Shown here piece by piece: positions 18,128-26,563 of a stretch of DNA of 64,000 bases (position 1 is the first letter of the stretch; every line of letters starts with the position of its first letter). Below the pieces are notes generated by a model. That model searched no databases. It was not told the origin of the DNA and saw nothing but the letters and a program-made list of their open reading frames with translations. Position numbers and translations under genes: made by a program. The stretch is taken from assembly GCF_013116825.1 (NCBI RefSeq), contig NZ_JABFNS010000008.1:1-64000 (forward strand), read 5' to 3'. Source of the stretch: Myxococcus xanthus. Lineage in GTDB: Bacteria; Myxococcota; Myxococcia; Myxococcales; Myxococcaceae.

Positions 18128-18309
18128 GGTGACTTGACTCCTCGTTGACTCCCTTGGAGGGGATGTAGCAGGCCGCCCCCCTGCTCGTTGTAAACTCGCG
18201 TGTGACCTGGGAGAGGGAGCCGTCAGGCGATGTAAGTCCTCCCAGGTGGGCGGGCAGGGAGAAAGGGCGGGAGGCGTGGACTTTGTTGCATCCGCGATAT
18301 GAGGACTGC

Positions 18310-18807
18310 ATGTCAGGCGACGTGAGCGCGACGGAGATGAACCCCCAGGCGGACGCGGCCAATGGCCTCTTCACGGCCTTCCAGAAGGACAGGAAGGTGC
18401 CTCGGGGACGGTGGGTGGGCGCCCTGCTGATGGCCCTGATACCGGTGGTGCTGGTCGTGGGCTTCTGGACCCTCGCCAAGGGCGAGGAGCAGACGTTCCG
18501 CATCGTCACCCCCCAAGGCTTCAAGTCCATGCGGGGTGGGATGACGACGGAGCAGGTGCGCGCCGTGCTCGGACGGCCCATCACCCTGGAGCGGGACACC
18601 AGCGGGGCGGAGTGCTACCGCTACGGGCAGCCCAACTTCGTCAACCCGCAGTTCCTCATCTATTCGGTCTGCTACGAGGACGGGAAGCTGCGGGACGTGA
18701 AGACGCACCAGTACTCCGCCTGGAACGTGGACCCCGCCACAGGGACGTTCGCGGCGCCGGGCGAGGCGCCCGCGGACGCGGCGCCCGTGCCCGCGCAGGA
18801 AGGCTGA
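18310..18807 (+). CDS. single-pass membrane protein with a BamE/SmpA-like domain
   Basis: 165 aa. A cytoplasmic N terminus (about 1-35) is followed by one membrane helix (WVGALLMALIPVVLVVGFW, about 37-55). The outer domain contains GGMTTEQVRAVLGRP, a typical BamE/SmpA-fold helix, with two Cys (ECYRYG, SVCYEDG) that could pair. The tail is Ala/Pro-rich and disordered. Not a lipoprotein, unlike BamE itself, so a role in outer-membrane assembly is not implied. ATG 18310 follows GAGG; the in-frame ATG 18337 is an alternative. Divergent from ppk1. Confidence 0.65.
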   Translation: MSGDVSATEMNPQADAANGLFTAFQKDRKVPRGRWVGALLMALIPVVLVVGFWTLAKGEEQTFRIVTPQGFKSMRGGMTTEQVRAVLGRPITLERDTSGAECYRYGQPNFVNPQFLIYSVCYEDGKLRDVKTHQYSAWNVDPATGTFAAPGEAPADAAPVPAQEG

Positions 18808-18840
18808 GCAGGGCCTTCCCGCCGAAACGATGATGGAACC

Positions 18841-18981
18841 ATGCGTGGCTGCCCGCGGGCCGCGGGTGCCAGGCTCCCTCCGTTCAATGCGCTCGTATTC
18901 CATGGAGGAGGGGGCACCTACGCGCGCGCCGTTGGCATCCGCGACGTCGTGGTGAAGGCGCTCCGGCAGGCGCATCGCTGA
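18841..18981 (+). pseudogene. short open frame, possible 3' gene fragment
   Basis: 46 codons from ATG 18841 to TGA 18981 with a protein-like second half (NALVFHGGGGTYARAVGIRD, ending VVVKALRQAHR). No ribosome binding site of note. It may be the leftover end of a deleted gene. The rest of 18808-19052 shows nothing else. Confidence 0.18.
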
Positions 18982-19052
18982 CACGCTGGGAATCCAGCGC
19001 ATGAGCGCGGGCGTGCCCCATCGAGGCACTCCGCCACATGGGTTGCGTTTCG

Positions 19053-21242
19053 TTACCGGCAGTTGGAATCCGCATCGTTGTCCGCGCCATCCGCGCACCG
19101 GCCCCTCTCCGTGGCGGCGTCCTCGCTGATGTGGAGCGTGTACCGGATGGGCGTGTCCTGGTCGGGATTCGCCATGCCGTCCACCACCACCAGCACCGTC
19201 TGGCCCTGCGCCAGTGTCACCTTCACGGCGGGCGAGCCTTGGGGCCCCCTGTCCGGGGTGGAGGCGCAACCCAGCTCCGTGCCCCGGCAACCCGTGAGCA
19301 CGTAGAGCGCGCTGCCCCACTCGCTCGGTGCCGTGTCGAAGACGTAGGTGCCTGCCCGCGGCGCCGTCCACAGGTGCGCGCGGTCCTGCTGGAGCAGCGC
19401 GCCGCAGGTGCCCTGGAAGCCGTCACCGGAGCCCGCCGTCTCGCCATGGAACGTCACCGGCAGCGCGCTGCCCAAGTCATGGTGCGCGCAGCCACGACCG
19501 CCGCAGCCCGGCGCGTCGTGGCAGTCCGTGTCCGCGCAGTCCACCCAGCGGTCCCCATCATTGTCCATGCCGTCGAAGCAGGAGCCCGCCTCGCTGGCCC
19601 GCAGCTCATCGATGTGCAGCTCGAAGTACCCCGCGCTGAACCGGTCCAGGCTCGCCGAGTCCACCACCACCAGCACCGTCTGTCCCTGCACCAGCGGCAC
19701 CGAGACACGCGCGCCGCCGCCATAGCTGATGCCGTCCTTCGCGCACGCCAGCTCCGCGCCCCCGCAGCCGCCGCTGCGCACGGAGACGAGCGAGCGGGTG
19801 GCCGACTTCGCCGTGTCGAAGGTGAAGAGCGCGCTCTTGGGCGCCGTCCACAGGAAGCCCCGGTCCGGCGCGCCGCTCCCGCCGCATGAGGACTGATGGT
19901 CATCCCCCGCGTGCGCGGTGGTGCCCTTCACCATCACCGGCAACACGCTGCCCAGGTTTCGGTCCACGCACACGGAGGCGCTCGCCGCGCAGACGTTGGG
20001 AACGCCCGTCGCTCCGCAGGACTCGGGCGCCGTGCAGGTGCCACACGCCAGGAACCCGCCACACCCGTCCGGCACGGTGCCGCAATCCTTGCTCAGCAGG
20101 CCGCAGGTGTAGGGGCGGCAGGAAGGCGCCGCGCACACGTTGGGCGTGCCGCCACCTCCACACGTCTCGCCATTCGCGCATGCCCCGCACTGGAGCGCGC
20201 CGCCGCACCCGTCCGGCACGGTGCCGCAGTCCTTGCCCAGCAGGCCGCAGGTGGCCGGTGTGCAGAGGGGGCGGCCACAGACGTGGTCCACGCCGCCCCC
20301 GCCGCATGTCTCGCCCTCCGGGCAGAGGCCACAGTGAAGGAGTCCGCCGCAGCCATCGGGCACGGTGCCGCAGTTCTTTCCCTGGGACTCGCAGGTGAGC
20401 GGGGTGCACACGCCGCCGCCGCACACGTTGGGCTCGGCGCCGCCGCACGTCTGGCCGTCCGCGCAGACGCCGCAGTCGAGCACGCCGCCGCACCCGTCCG
20501 CCACCAGCCCGCAGTTCTTCCCCAGCGTCTCACACGTCCCCGGCGTACACGGCGAGTCGCCGCAGACATTGGGCACGCCGCCGCCGCCACACGTCAGGCC
20601 GCCCGCGCAGGCACCGCAGTCGAGCATGCCGCCGCAGCCGTCGGACACCTGCCCGCAGTCCTTCCCCAGCGCGTGGCAGGTGGCCCGCTTGCAGATGCCG
20701 CGGCCACACACGTTGGGCGCGCCGCCGCCCCCGCATGTCAGGCCGTCCGCGCAGACGCCGCAGTCGAGCATGCCGCCACAGCCGTCCGGTACGGCGCCGC
20801 AGTCGCGCGCCAGCGACTCACAGGTGTTCGGCGTGCAGGTGGGCTCGCCGCATGCGTTGGGTGTGCCCCCGCCGCCGCAGGACTCGGGCGCACTGCAGGT
20901 GCCGCAGTCGAGCACGTCTTCACAGCCATCCGAGACCGGTCCGCAGTCCTTCCCCAGGGCCTCACAGGTGGTGGGCTCGCAGGGCGCCGGTCCGCACACG
21001 TTGTGCCGGCCACCGCCCCCGCACACCTCACCGGGGTCACAGGCGCCGCAGTCGAGCGTGCCGCCGCAGCCGTCAATGGCGACGCCGCAGTCCATGCCCT
21101 GGGAGGCGCACGTCATCGGCTCGCAGGCGGACGCCGGCCGGCGGCTGTCCGCGTCCTCGTACGGTTGCGTCTGGCTGCACGCCACCCACAGCACCAGCCC
21201 ACACGCCCAGAACCACGCTCCCCTCCACCCCGCTCCGCGCAT
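19053..21242 (-). CDS. Cys-rich tandem-repeat surface protein
   Basis: 729 aa from ATG 21242 (in-frame ATG 21338 is less likely). The N terminus is a signal with a possible lipobox (LVLWVAC, Cys22), so it is probably a lipoprotein; the Trp at -3 is unusual. Residues about 40-417 are eight tandem repeats of 46-48 aa, each with about eight Cys around a DCGxVxDGCGG core, then CGGGGxPNVCG. Two related beta domains of about 120 aa follow, each with FLWTAP/HLWTAP, FDTA and VxLxQGQTVLVVVD, linked by a calcium-loop-like DNDGDRWVDCADTDC. The C terminus stops abruptly after CADGADNDADSNC, in the middle of what would be another such loop. Probably surface-exposed; function unknown. Confidence 0.75.
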   Translation of the reverse strand: MRGAGWRGAWFWACGLVLWVACSQTQPYEDADSRRPASACEPMTCASQGMDCGVAIDGCGGTLDCGACDPGEVCGGGGRHNVCGPAPCEPTTCEALGKDCGPVSDGCEDVLDCGTCSAPESCGGGGTPNACGEPTCTPNTCESLARDCGAVPDGCGGMLDCGVCADGLTCGGGGAPNVCGRGICKRATCHALGKDCGQVSDGCGGMLDCGACAGGLTCGGGGVPNVCGDSPCTPGTCETLGKNCGLVADGCGGVLDCGVCADGQTCGGAEPNVCGGGVCTPLTCESQGKNCGTVPDGCGGLLHCGLCPEGETCGGGGVDHVCGRPLCTPATCGLLGKDCGTVPDGCGGALQCGACANGETCGGGGTPNVCAAPSCRPYTCGLLSKDCGTVPDGCGGFLACGTCTAPESCGATGVPNVCAASASVCVDRNLGSVLPVMVKGTTAHAGDDHQSSCGGSGAPDRGFLWTAPKSALFTFDTAKSATRSLVSVRSGGCGGAELACAKDGISYGGGARVSVPLVQGQTVLVVVDSASLDRFSAGYFELHIDELRASEAGSCFDGMDNDGDRWVDCADTDCHDAPGCGGRGCAHHDLGSALPVTFHGETAGSGDGFQGTCGALLQQDRAHLWTAPRAGTYVFDTAPSEWGSALYVLTGCRGTELGCASTPDRGPQGSPAVKVTLAQGQTVLVVVDGMANPDQDTPIRYTLHISEDAATERGRCADGADNDADSNCR
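19988..21125 (-). repeat. eight tandem Cys-rich repeat units inside a coding region
   Basis: Eight units of about 140 bases, each coding for 46-48 residues with invariant Cys spacing. Units 2 and 8 share a SAPESC/TAPESC variant in place of the usual ADGxTC. Unit 5 lacks two Gly of the CGGGG stretch. The repeats are diverged at DNA level, so recent expansion is not indicated. Confidence 0.8.
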
Positions 21243-21486
21243 GCGCTCCCGTCCCGCCCAGGCCACCACCCGCGCCCAACGTGGGTCCGGGCTTCGCGCG
21301 TGCCCAGCCGGGGTGTGACGCGGGGTTGGACGGTGCACACACCGCCACGCGTGGGCACGGGCGCCGTCTGCGCGGGCGCCTGGTTTCCAACGTTCGCGTC
21401 ACCCGGCGAGCCCCCTGGATTCAGGATGCGGAGCGCTTCAACCTGCCCGAAGGCATGGGCGGTGGACCGTCTGGGGAGGAGGGGAG

Positions 21487-23763
21487 GTGGCACGTCCGTG
21501 GACGTTCGCGCAGCGCGCGGGTGCCGGCTTCATCATCTCGTTGGTGGTGGCGCTCGTGCTGGCGGGAACGTCCGTGGTGGCGCTGCTCTCCGTGCGGGCC
21601 AATCACAAGGCGCGCATCCTGGAGCTGTCCCGGGACGTGCTGGACATCAAACAACTGGAGCGGAACTTCAACGACAAGGTCGTCAGTGGCCGGGGCTTCG
21701 CCTTATCGGGAGATGCCTTCTTCGCCCAGGACATGTCCGTCGCGCGCGAGCGCTTCATCGCCACCTACGAAGCCCTGAAGCGCCGGCTCACCCAGGAGCC
21801 CCTGGCCACGCAACTGGAGGCCGTCTCCCACGCGGAGCTGGAGCACGAGGAGGCCATGCAGGCGCTCATCATGGAACGCGAGGACGGCGTGCCCCGCAAG
21901 CGGCTGGAGCAGATTTTCGACGGCCACGTGGCGGACACGCGCCGCCGTGTCATGGACAGCCTTCGGACGCTCCACCAGCAGACGGAGGCCCGGCTGTCCG
22001 ACGGCATTCATGAGAGCCTGGCCACGGACCGCAGCGCGCTCGGGCTGTCGCTGCTCGCGGGGAGCCTGGGCCTCGCGGGCGCAACGATGCTGGCGTGGAC
22101 GCTGACGCGCAAGCTGCGTCCCATCCAACAGGAGGCCGAGGCCAGCGCCGAGCGCTTCCAGCTCCTCGTGGAGGGGGTGCGCGACTACGCCTTGTTCCTG
22201 CTGGATGCGCGGGGCCGGGTGGAGAGCTGGAACCCGGGCGCGGAGCGCATCATGGGCTACCACGAGGCGGAAATCCTGGGCCAGCCCTCCAGCGTCTTCT
22301 ACCCGCCGGATGCGGTGGCGGCCGGGATTCCGGACAAGGACCTGGCGCGGGCCCGGAGGGATGGGCGGCTGCACACGGAGGGCTGGCGAGTGCGGAAGGA
22401 CGGCTCGCGCTATCTGGCGGACGTCAACGTCACCGTGCTCCAAGACGCGCGCGGGCAGCCGCGCGGCTTCGCCAAGGTGACGCGCGACATCACCGAGCGG
22501 CGCCGGGCCGAGCGCACGCAGCAACTGCTGGCGGAGGTGGGGGGCCTCTTCCACCAGTTCCAGGACCCCGACCAGACGGTGGCCGAGCTGACGCGCATCA
22601 TGGTGCCGGAGGTGGCGGACGCCTGCCTGCTCTACCTGCTGTCGGCCAGTGGTGACCTCTGGCCTCGCGCGGTGGCGCACGCGACGCCGGAGAAGGAGGC
22701 GTGGCTGTGGGACGCGGCGCGGCGCTTTCCGCCGCCACCAGAGTCTCCGTGGGGCATCTGGCAGGTGATGCGCACGGGGCGCTCCGAGCTCAAGAGCGAC
22801 GTGTCTCCGGAGGCCCTGGCCCGGGGGCTGGTGGGCCCGGAGCACCTCTCGTTGATGGAGAAGGTGGGCGTGCGCTCCTACCTCGGCGTGCCGCTGCGGG
22901 TGGGGCGGCAGACGCGCGGCGTGTTCGTGCTGCTGACGTCCGCGCCGGAGCGCCGGCTGACGGCGACGGACCAGGTCTTCGTGGAGGAGGTGGCGGGACG
23001 CGCCGCGCTCGCGCTGGACAACGCCCGGCTCTGGAGCGAGGCGCAGGACGCGGTGGAGCTCATCGGCGTGGCGGCGCACGACTTGGGCAATCCGTTGAAC
23101 ACGCTGCAGTTGCTGCTGCGAAGGCTTCAGCGGATGGAGCTCGCGGAGGAGAAGAAGGCGCGTGACGGGCTGGCGGCGGCGCTGAAGCAGACGCAGCGGC
23201 TGGGGCAGCTGCTGCACAACCTGCTGGACCTGTCGCGGCTGTCATCGGGGAAGCTGATGTTGGACGTGGCGCCGGTGGACCTGTCGGACCTGGTGCACGA
23301 GGTGGTGGAGCGCTTCGCCGAACAGGCCGCGGAGGCGGGCTGCAAGCTGGAGTTCGGCGCGGAATTGGGGCTGGTGGGCCGGTGGGACCGGCTGCGGTTG
23401 GACCGGGTGGTGACGAACCTCTTGTCCAACGCGCTGAAGTTCGGCAGGGGGCGGCCGGTGGAGGTCCGGGTGGAGCACGCGGGCGTGGCGCGGGCGCGGC
23501 TGTGCGTGAGAGACCACGGCGTGGGGATTGCCCCGGAGGCGCAGCGGCGCATCTTCGAGCGCTTCACAAGAGAGCCCTCCGGCGGCCAGCATGCGGGCTT
23601 CGGGCTGGGGCTCTACATCGTCCGGCAGCTGGTGGAGGCGCACGGTGGCACCATCCGCGTGGAGAGCGCCCCCAGCGAGGGCGCCACCTTCATCGTGGAG
23701 TTGCCGCTGCTGCTGCTGGGCTCGGAGCTGCGCGAGCCACCCGATACTCCCCTGCACTCGTGA
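21487..23763 (+). CDS. membrane histidine kinase: CHASE3-like, PAS, GAF, HisKA, HATPase
   Basis: 758 aa. Two membrane helices (about 15-37 and 183-207) flank a CHASE3-like periplasmic domain (IKQLERNFNDKVVSGRGFAL). Next come a PAS domain (about 222-340, closing VTRDITERRRAE), a GAF domain (about 345-515) and a kinase core. The phospho-acceptor is His531 in AHDLGNPLN; Gly replaces the usual Arg/Glu after DL. ATP-binding boxes are intact: NLLSNALKFG, DHGVGIAPEAQRRIFERF and GFGLGLYIVRQLVEAHGG. It starts at GTG 21487 with GGAGGA upstream. No response regulator is adjacent, an orphan arrangement common in myxobacteria. It ends 9 bases from the convergent MBL gene. Confidence 0.9.
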   Translation: MARPWTFAQRAGAGFIISLVVALVLAGTSVVALLSVRANHKARILELSRDVLDIKQLERNFNDKVVSGRGFALSGDAFFAQDMSVARERFIATYEALKRRLTQEPLATQLEAVSHAELEHEEAMQALIMEREDGVPRKRLEQIFDGHVADTRRRVMDSLRTLHQQTEARLSDGIHESLATDRSALGLSLLAGSLGLAGATMLAWTLTRKLRPIQQEAEASAERFQLLVEGVRDYALFLLDARGRVESWNPGAERIMGYHEAEILGQPSSVFYPPDAVAAGIPDKDLARARRDGRLHTEGWRVRKDGSRYLADVNVTVLQDARGQPRGFAKVTRDITERRRAERTQQLLAEVGGLFHQFQDPDQTVAELTRIMVPEVADACLLYLLSASGDLWPRAVAHATPEKEAWLWDAARRFPPPPESPWGIWQVMRTGRSELKSDVSPEALARGLVGPEHLSLMEKVGVRSYLGVPLRVGRQTRGVFVLLTSAPERRLTATDQVFVEEVAGRAALALDNARLWSEAQDAVELIGVAAHDLGNPLNTLQLLLRRLQRMELAEEKKARDGLAAALKQTQRLGQLLHNLLDLSRLSSGKLMLDVAPVDLSDLVHEVVERFAEQAAEAGCKLEFGAELGLVGRWDRLRLDRVVTNLLSNALKFGRGRPVEVRVEHAGVARARLCVRDHGVGIAPEAQRRIFERFTREPSGGQHAGFGLGLYIVRQLVEAHGGTIRVESAPSEGATFIVELPLLLLGSELREPPDTPLHS

Positions 23764-23772
23764 GTCCGCCCG

Positions 23773-24672
23773 TCACGCGTGCAGCGGCGGCCGGGTGTCC
23801 ACGAAGGTCCGCAGTGGCGACCGCTCCGGTGCCTTCTCCTGCTCCTCCAGCAACTCGAACTCCAGCGAGTCATGCGCGCAGAACACCGTGACGTCCCGTC
23901 CGTGCCGCTGCACCAGTTCGCGCAGGCGGCGCATGTTGTGCCAGCGCAGGTAGCCGTCCTTCTGCATCAGCTTCTGGTAGGCGCGCAGCCCTGGCGTGCA
24001 CCGGTACCGGTCCGGGGCCATCTCCCCGTGGTAGAAGTATGCGTCTCCGGCGTGCAGCAGCCAGCCGCCGCCATTCTGGATGGCCACGCCCGCGTGGCCC
24101 AGGGTGTGGCCCGGCAGTGGCACCAACAGGATTTCCGGCGGCAGGCCTGCCAAATCCCGCACGCACTCGAAGCCGAACCAGCGCTCACCGTCTCCACCGG
24201 AGGGGTACATCACCCACTGCGCCTCGTGCATCCACTGCAACGGCCGGTAGCGGCGCCGGTCCAACGGCGTCGCCTGGGCCACGGCGCCCTGGTACTCATC
24301 CGACAGCAGGTGGACCCGGGCGTGTGGGAAGTCGTCCAGGCCGCCGGCATGGTCGAAGTCCAGGTGGGTGAGGACGATGTCGCGCACGTCCTTGGCCTGG
24401 AAGCCCATGCGCTCAATCTGCCGGACGGCCGTTGCGCCCTCGTTGAGCTGGGGCCGCGTCAGCAGGTCGAGGAACAGGGGCGACAGCCGGGGGCGCCGGT
24501 GCTTCACGTCCTCCAGGCCGAAGCCGGTGTCCACCAGGATGAGTCCCTGCCGGCCTTCCACCAGGAGGCAGTGACACGTCAGCGCCGCGGGCCCCGTGAA
24601 GCCCTTTCGCCCGTCCACCAGCCGGCCGCCCGGTGGGCACATGGTGGTGCAGTTCAGGTGGTGGATGCGCAT
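23773..24672 (-). CDS. MBL-fold metallo-hydrolase
   Basis: 299 aa, metallo-beta-lactamase fold. Metal ligands are visible in THLDFDHAGG (HxxxDH pattern), LPGHTLGHAG (third His), HAGDAYF (bridging Asp) and CAHDSLEFE (last His). The C-terminal third and the early NCTTMCPPGG segment resemble the lactonase/alkylsulfatase-like subgroup. No signal peptide. Substrate unknown; a lactonase or thioester hydrolase is possible. GAGGAG stands about 8 bases before ATG 24672. The cupin gene lies 140 bases upstream on the same strand. Confidence 0.82.
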   Translation of the reverse strand: MRIHHLNCTTMCPPGGRLVDGRKGFTGPAALTCHCLLVEGRQGLILVDTGFGLEDVKHRRPRLSPLFLDLLTRPQLNEGATAVRQIERMGFQAKDVRDIVLTHLDFDHAGGLDDFPHARVHLLSDEYQGAVAQATPLDRRRYRPLQWMHEAQWVMYPSGGDGERWFGFECVRDLAGLPPEILLVPLPGHTLGHAGVAIQNGGGWLLHAGDAYFYHGEMAPDRYRCTPGLRAYQKLMQKDGYLRWHNMRRLRELVQRHGRDVTVFCAHDSLEFELLEEQEKAPERSPLRTFVDTRPPLHA

Positions 24673-24812
24673 CGCTTCCGCTCCTCGGCAGGGAGCCGCT
24701 CGGGCGGCCCGGGTCCGGAGCTCAAGGTGCGCCGCGCGACGCCACGGAGGAATCCGCGCAAGCGGAATGGCGGGAGGCTCGCCCGCCCGGCGGGGAGGCC
24801 TGGACGTCCGTT

Positions 24813-25316
24813 TCAGAGCTGCTGCAGGTGCTCGGCCGTCCGCTCCTCGCGGACATTGCCGGTGTTGAGCGTGGTGGCGGGCTCGAAGAGCAGGACGTGG
24901 ACCTCCTCCTCCGCCACGGGCCGGTGCTCCACGCCGCGAGGAATGATGATGAACTCGCCTGGGCCCACGTCCACCGTGCGCTCGCGCAGCTCCATGCGCA
25001 GCTGGCCGTGGAGCACGAGGAACAGCTCGTCCTCGGCGTCGTGCTGGTGCCAGACGAAGGGGCCGTGGAGCCGGGCCAGCCGGACGTGTTGGCCGTTCAG
25101 CTCGCCCACCACCTTCGGGGACCCGTGCTCGGAGAAGAGGGCCAGCTTCTGCGCGAGGTTGACCTTGTCCACCTCGGGGGCCGGCGTCTCCAGGGCGGCG
25201 TGTGCGAGCGGGGTGTCAGTGCCTTCCAAGGCACGGGCAGTGTCCGCGTGGCGGCGGGAGTCCCAGCGCGGACGACGTCCGGTGAGGACCGTGGGGCTGC
25301 GATGAGGCGCGCTCAT
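24813..25316 (-). CDS. cupin-domain protein
   Basis: 167 aa. A single cupin barrel spans about 70-150 with both metal motifs: FVWHQHDAEDELFLVLHG (motif 1) and PGEFIIIPRGVEHRPVAEE (motif 2). Such small cupins bind a metal and act as isomerases, dioxygenases or sensors; the sequence does not say which. ATG 25316 has AAGGAG 11 bases upstream; an open frame continues to 25589 with no support. The 184 bases between it and the PilZ gene hold nothing obvious. Confidence 0.78.
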   Translation of the reverse strand: MSAPHRSPTVLTGRRPRWDSRRHADTARALEGTDTPLAHAALETPAPEVDKVNLAQKLALFSEHGSPKVVGELNGQHVRLARLHGPFVWHQHDAEDELFLVLHGQLRMELRERTVDVGPGEFIIIPRGVEHRPVAEEEVHVLLFEPATTLNTGNVREERTAEHLQQL

Positions 25317-25500
25317 GCGGGTGTCATCTCCTTCCGCGGCGCCGCTGCACTGGCTTGCGCCATGAGTTCGTCGTCGGAGTGTCTGTCTTCTGCGGAGGAT
25401 AATCCCGCCTGTCAGCGCGCGGGAGTGGCCGCGAGGTCGACTTCCCGACGGATGACGTGAAACATCGCGCCCGCGTGTCACGAAGGCGTCTGTCTCGAGC

Positions 25501-26430
25501 TCAGTCCGGGAAGAACATCGGGTCGCGCGTGGTGACGAACGAGGAGATGGCGCTGGCCACTTCCGCCGGCAGTCCGGTGAATTGCACACCCACGCCTGGC
25601 ATCAGCTCCGGCGTGCGGGAATTGGCCTCGCGCACCCAGCGCACCACGCCCGTCACCTTCATGGGCCGGCCGCCCGGCAGGGTGAAGTCCAGCTCCACCT
25701 GCGTGCCGCGCGGCACCGCGTCCACGGTGGCGATGAAGACGCCGCCCTCGCTGATGTCCAGTGAGAAACCCGTGAAGAAGTTGGAGTCGCTGCGCATGTC
25801 GATGGACGTGTGCATCCGCACCCGTCCGTTGCGCCGCGCGTCGCTCTCCGGCGGAGTGGCGGGCCGGGCCGCGGCTGCTGGGGGAGGTGCGTGCCCCTGG
25901 GCCCTCGCCGCGGCGGCGGCCCGCGCCAGCTCGGCCTGGCGAGCCTTGGCGGCCTCGTGTTGTGCCCGCGACGCGGCTTCCTGGCGGGCCTTGGCCGCCT
26001 CGGCCTGACGCTTGAGCACCGCTTCCGCCTCGGTCACCGCGCGGGCCACCTGCGCCGCCTGCTCCTGATGGGCTCGCAGCAGTGACTGCATCTCCGAACC
26101 TGCTTGCCGCCGAGCCTGGAGCGCCGCTTGACGGGCCTCCAGCGCCCGGGAGCGCGGCGCCTCCACGTCCAGCGCGGGCGCCACGGCCAACTGCAACCGG
26201 GAGGCCTGTTCCCCCAACATGGGGTCGGCACTGGGGGCCTGGTGCGCCCGCGTCAGCGCCTGCCGCGTCTGCTCCAGCCGGGTGGCCAGCGCGGACGCCT
26301 CCGCCGTGGCCTGGGCGAGTTGTTCATGGAGCCGGCCCTCCAGCGTGGACAGGTCGCTCTCGGCGCGAGCCAGCTCCGCTTCACGCGAAGCAGCTGGGGG
26401 CATGCGGGCAGCAGGGGTCGGCGAACTCAT
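25501..26430 (-). CDS. coiled-coil PilZ-domain protein (TIGR02266-like)
   Basis: 309 aa. The N-terminal half (about 15-190) is a long Ala/Glu/Arg-rich coiled coil, a Pro/Ala linker follows, and residues about 205-305 form a PilZ domain. The domain starts DARRNGRVRMHTSIDM and contains LDISEGGVFIAT, the second PilZ motif (D/NxSxxG), and VVRWVRE. The first motif (RxxxR) is approximately met by RRNGR. This type is a large paralogous group in Myxococcus (TIGR02266). It may respond to cyclic di-GMP, but many TIGR02266 members are thought not to bind it. ATG 26430 is chosen over 26490 as the start of the soluble region. Confidence 0.82.
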   Translation of the reverse strand: MSSPTPAARMPPAASREAELARAESDLSTLEGRLHEQLAQATAEASALATRLEQTRQALTRAHQAPSADPMLGEQASRLQLAVAPALDVEAPRSRALEARQAALQARRQAGSEMQSLLRAHQEQAAQVARAVTEAEAVLKRQAEAAKARQEAASRAQHEAAKARQAELARAAAAARAQGHAPPPAAAARPATPPESDARRNGRVRMHTSIDMRSDSNFFTGFSLDISEGGVFIATVDAVPRGTQVELDFTLPGGRPMKVTGVVRWVREANSRTPELMPGVGVQFTGLPAEVASAISSFVTTRDPMFFPD

Positions 26431-26563
26431 GGGCGAAAGACTCCAGGGGCGCCCACTGTAGCGCCCCCCGGACGGCCCCACGAGCCCCACGCGCCGAGCC
26501 CGAAATGACCCGGGGCCGCCCGCCTCCCAGGGCTTGGCGGCAGGCAGGCGGCCATGCGCCGTC

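Noticed and set aside
15869-18148. 759-codon open frame opposite ppk1
   Set aside because: Shadow of a certain gene; composition typical of antisense frames (His/Gln/Arg-rich).
19988-21125. CRISPR-like regular repeats of about 140 bases
   Set aside because: Units are too long, diverged at DNA level and stay in one reading frame with conserved Cys; they are protein repeats.
22095-22655. Second open frame inside the histidine kinase
   Set aside because: Gly/Ala/Arg-rich shadow frame of the PAS region on the same strand.
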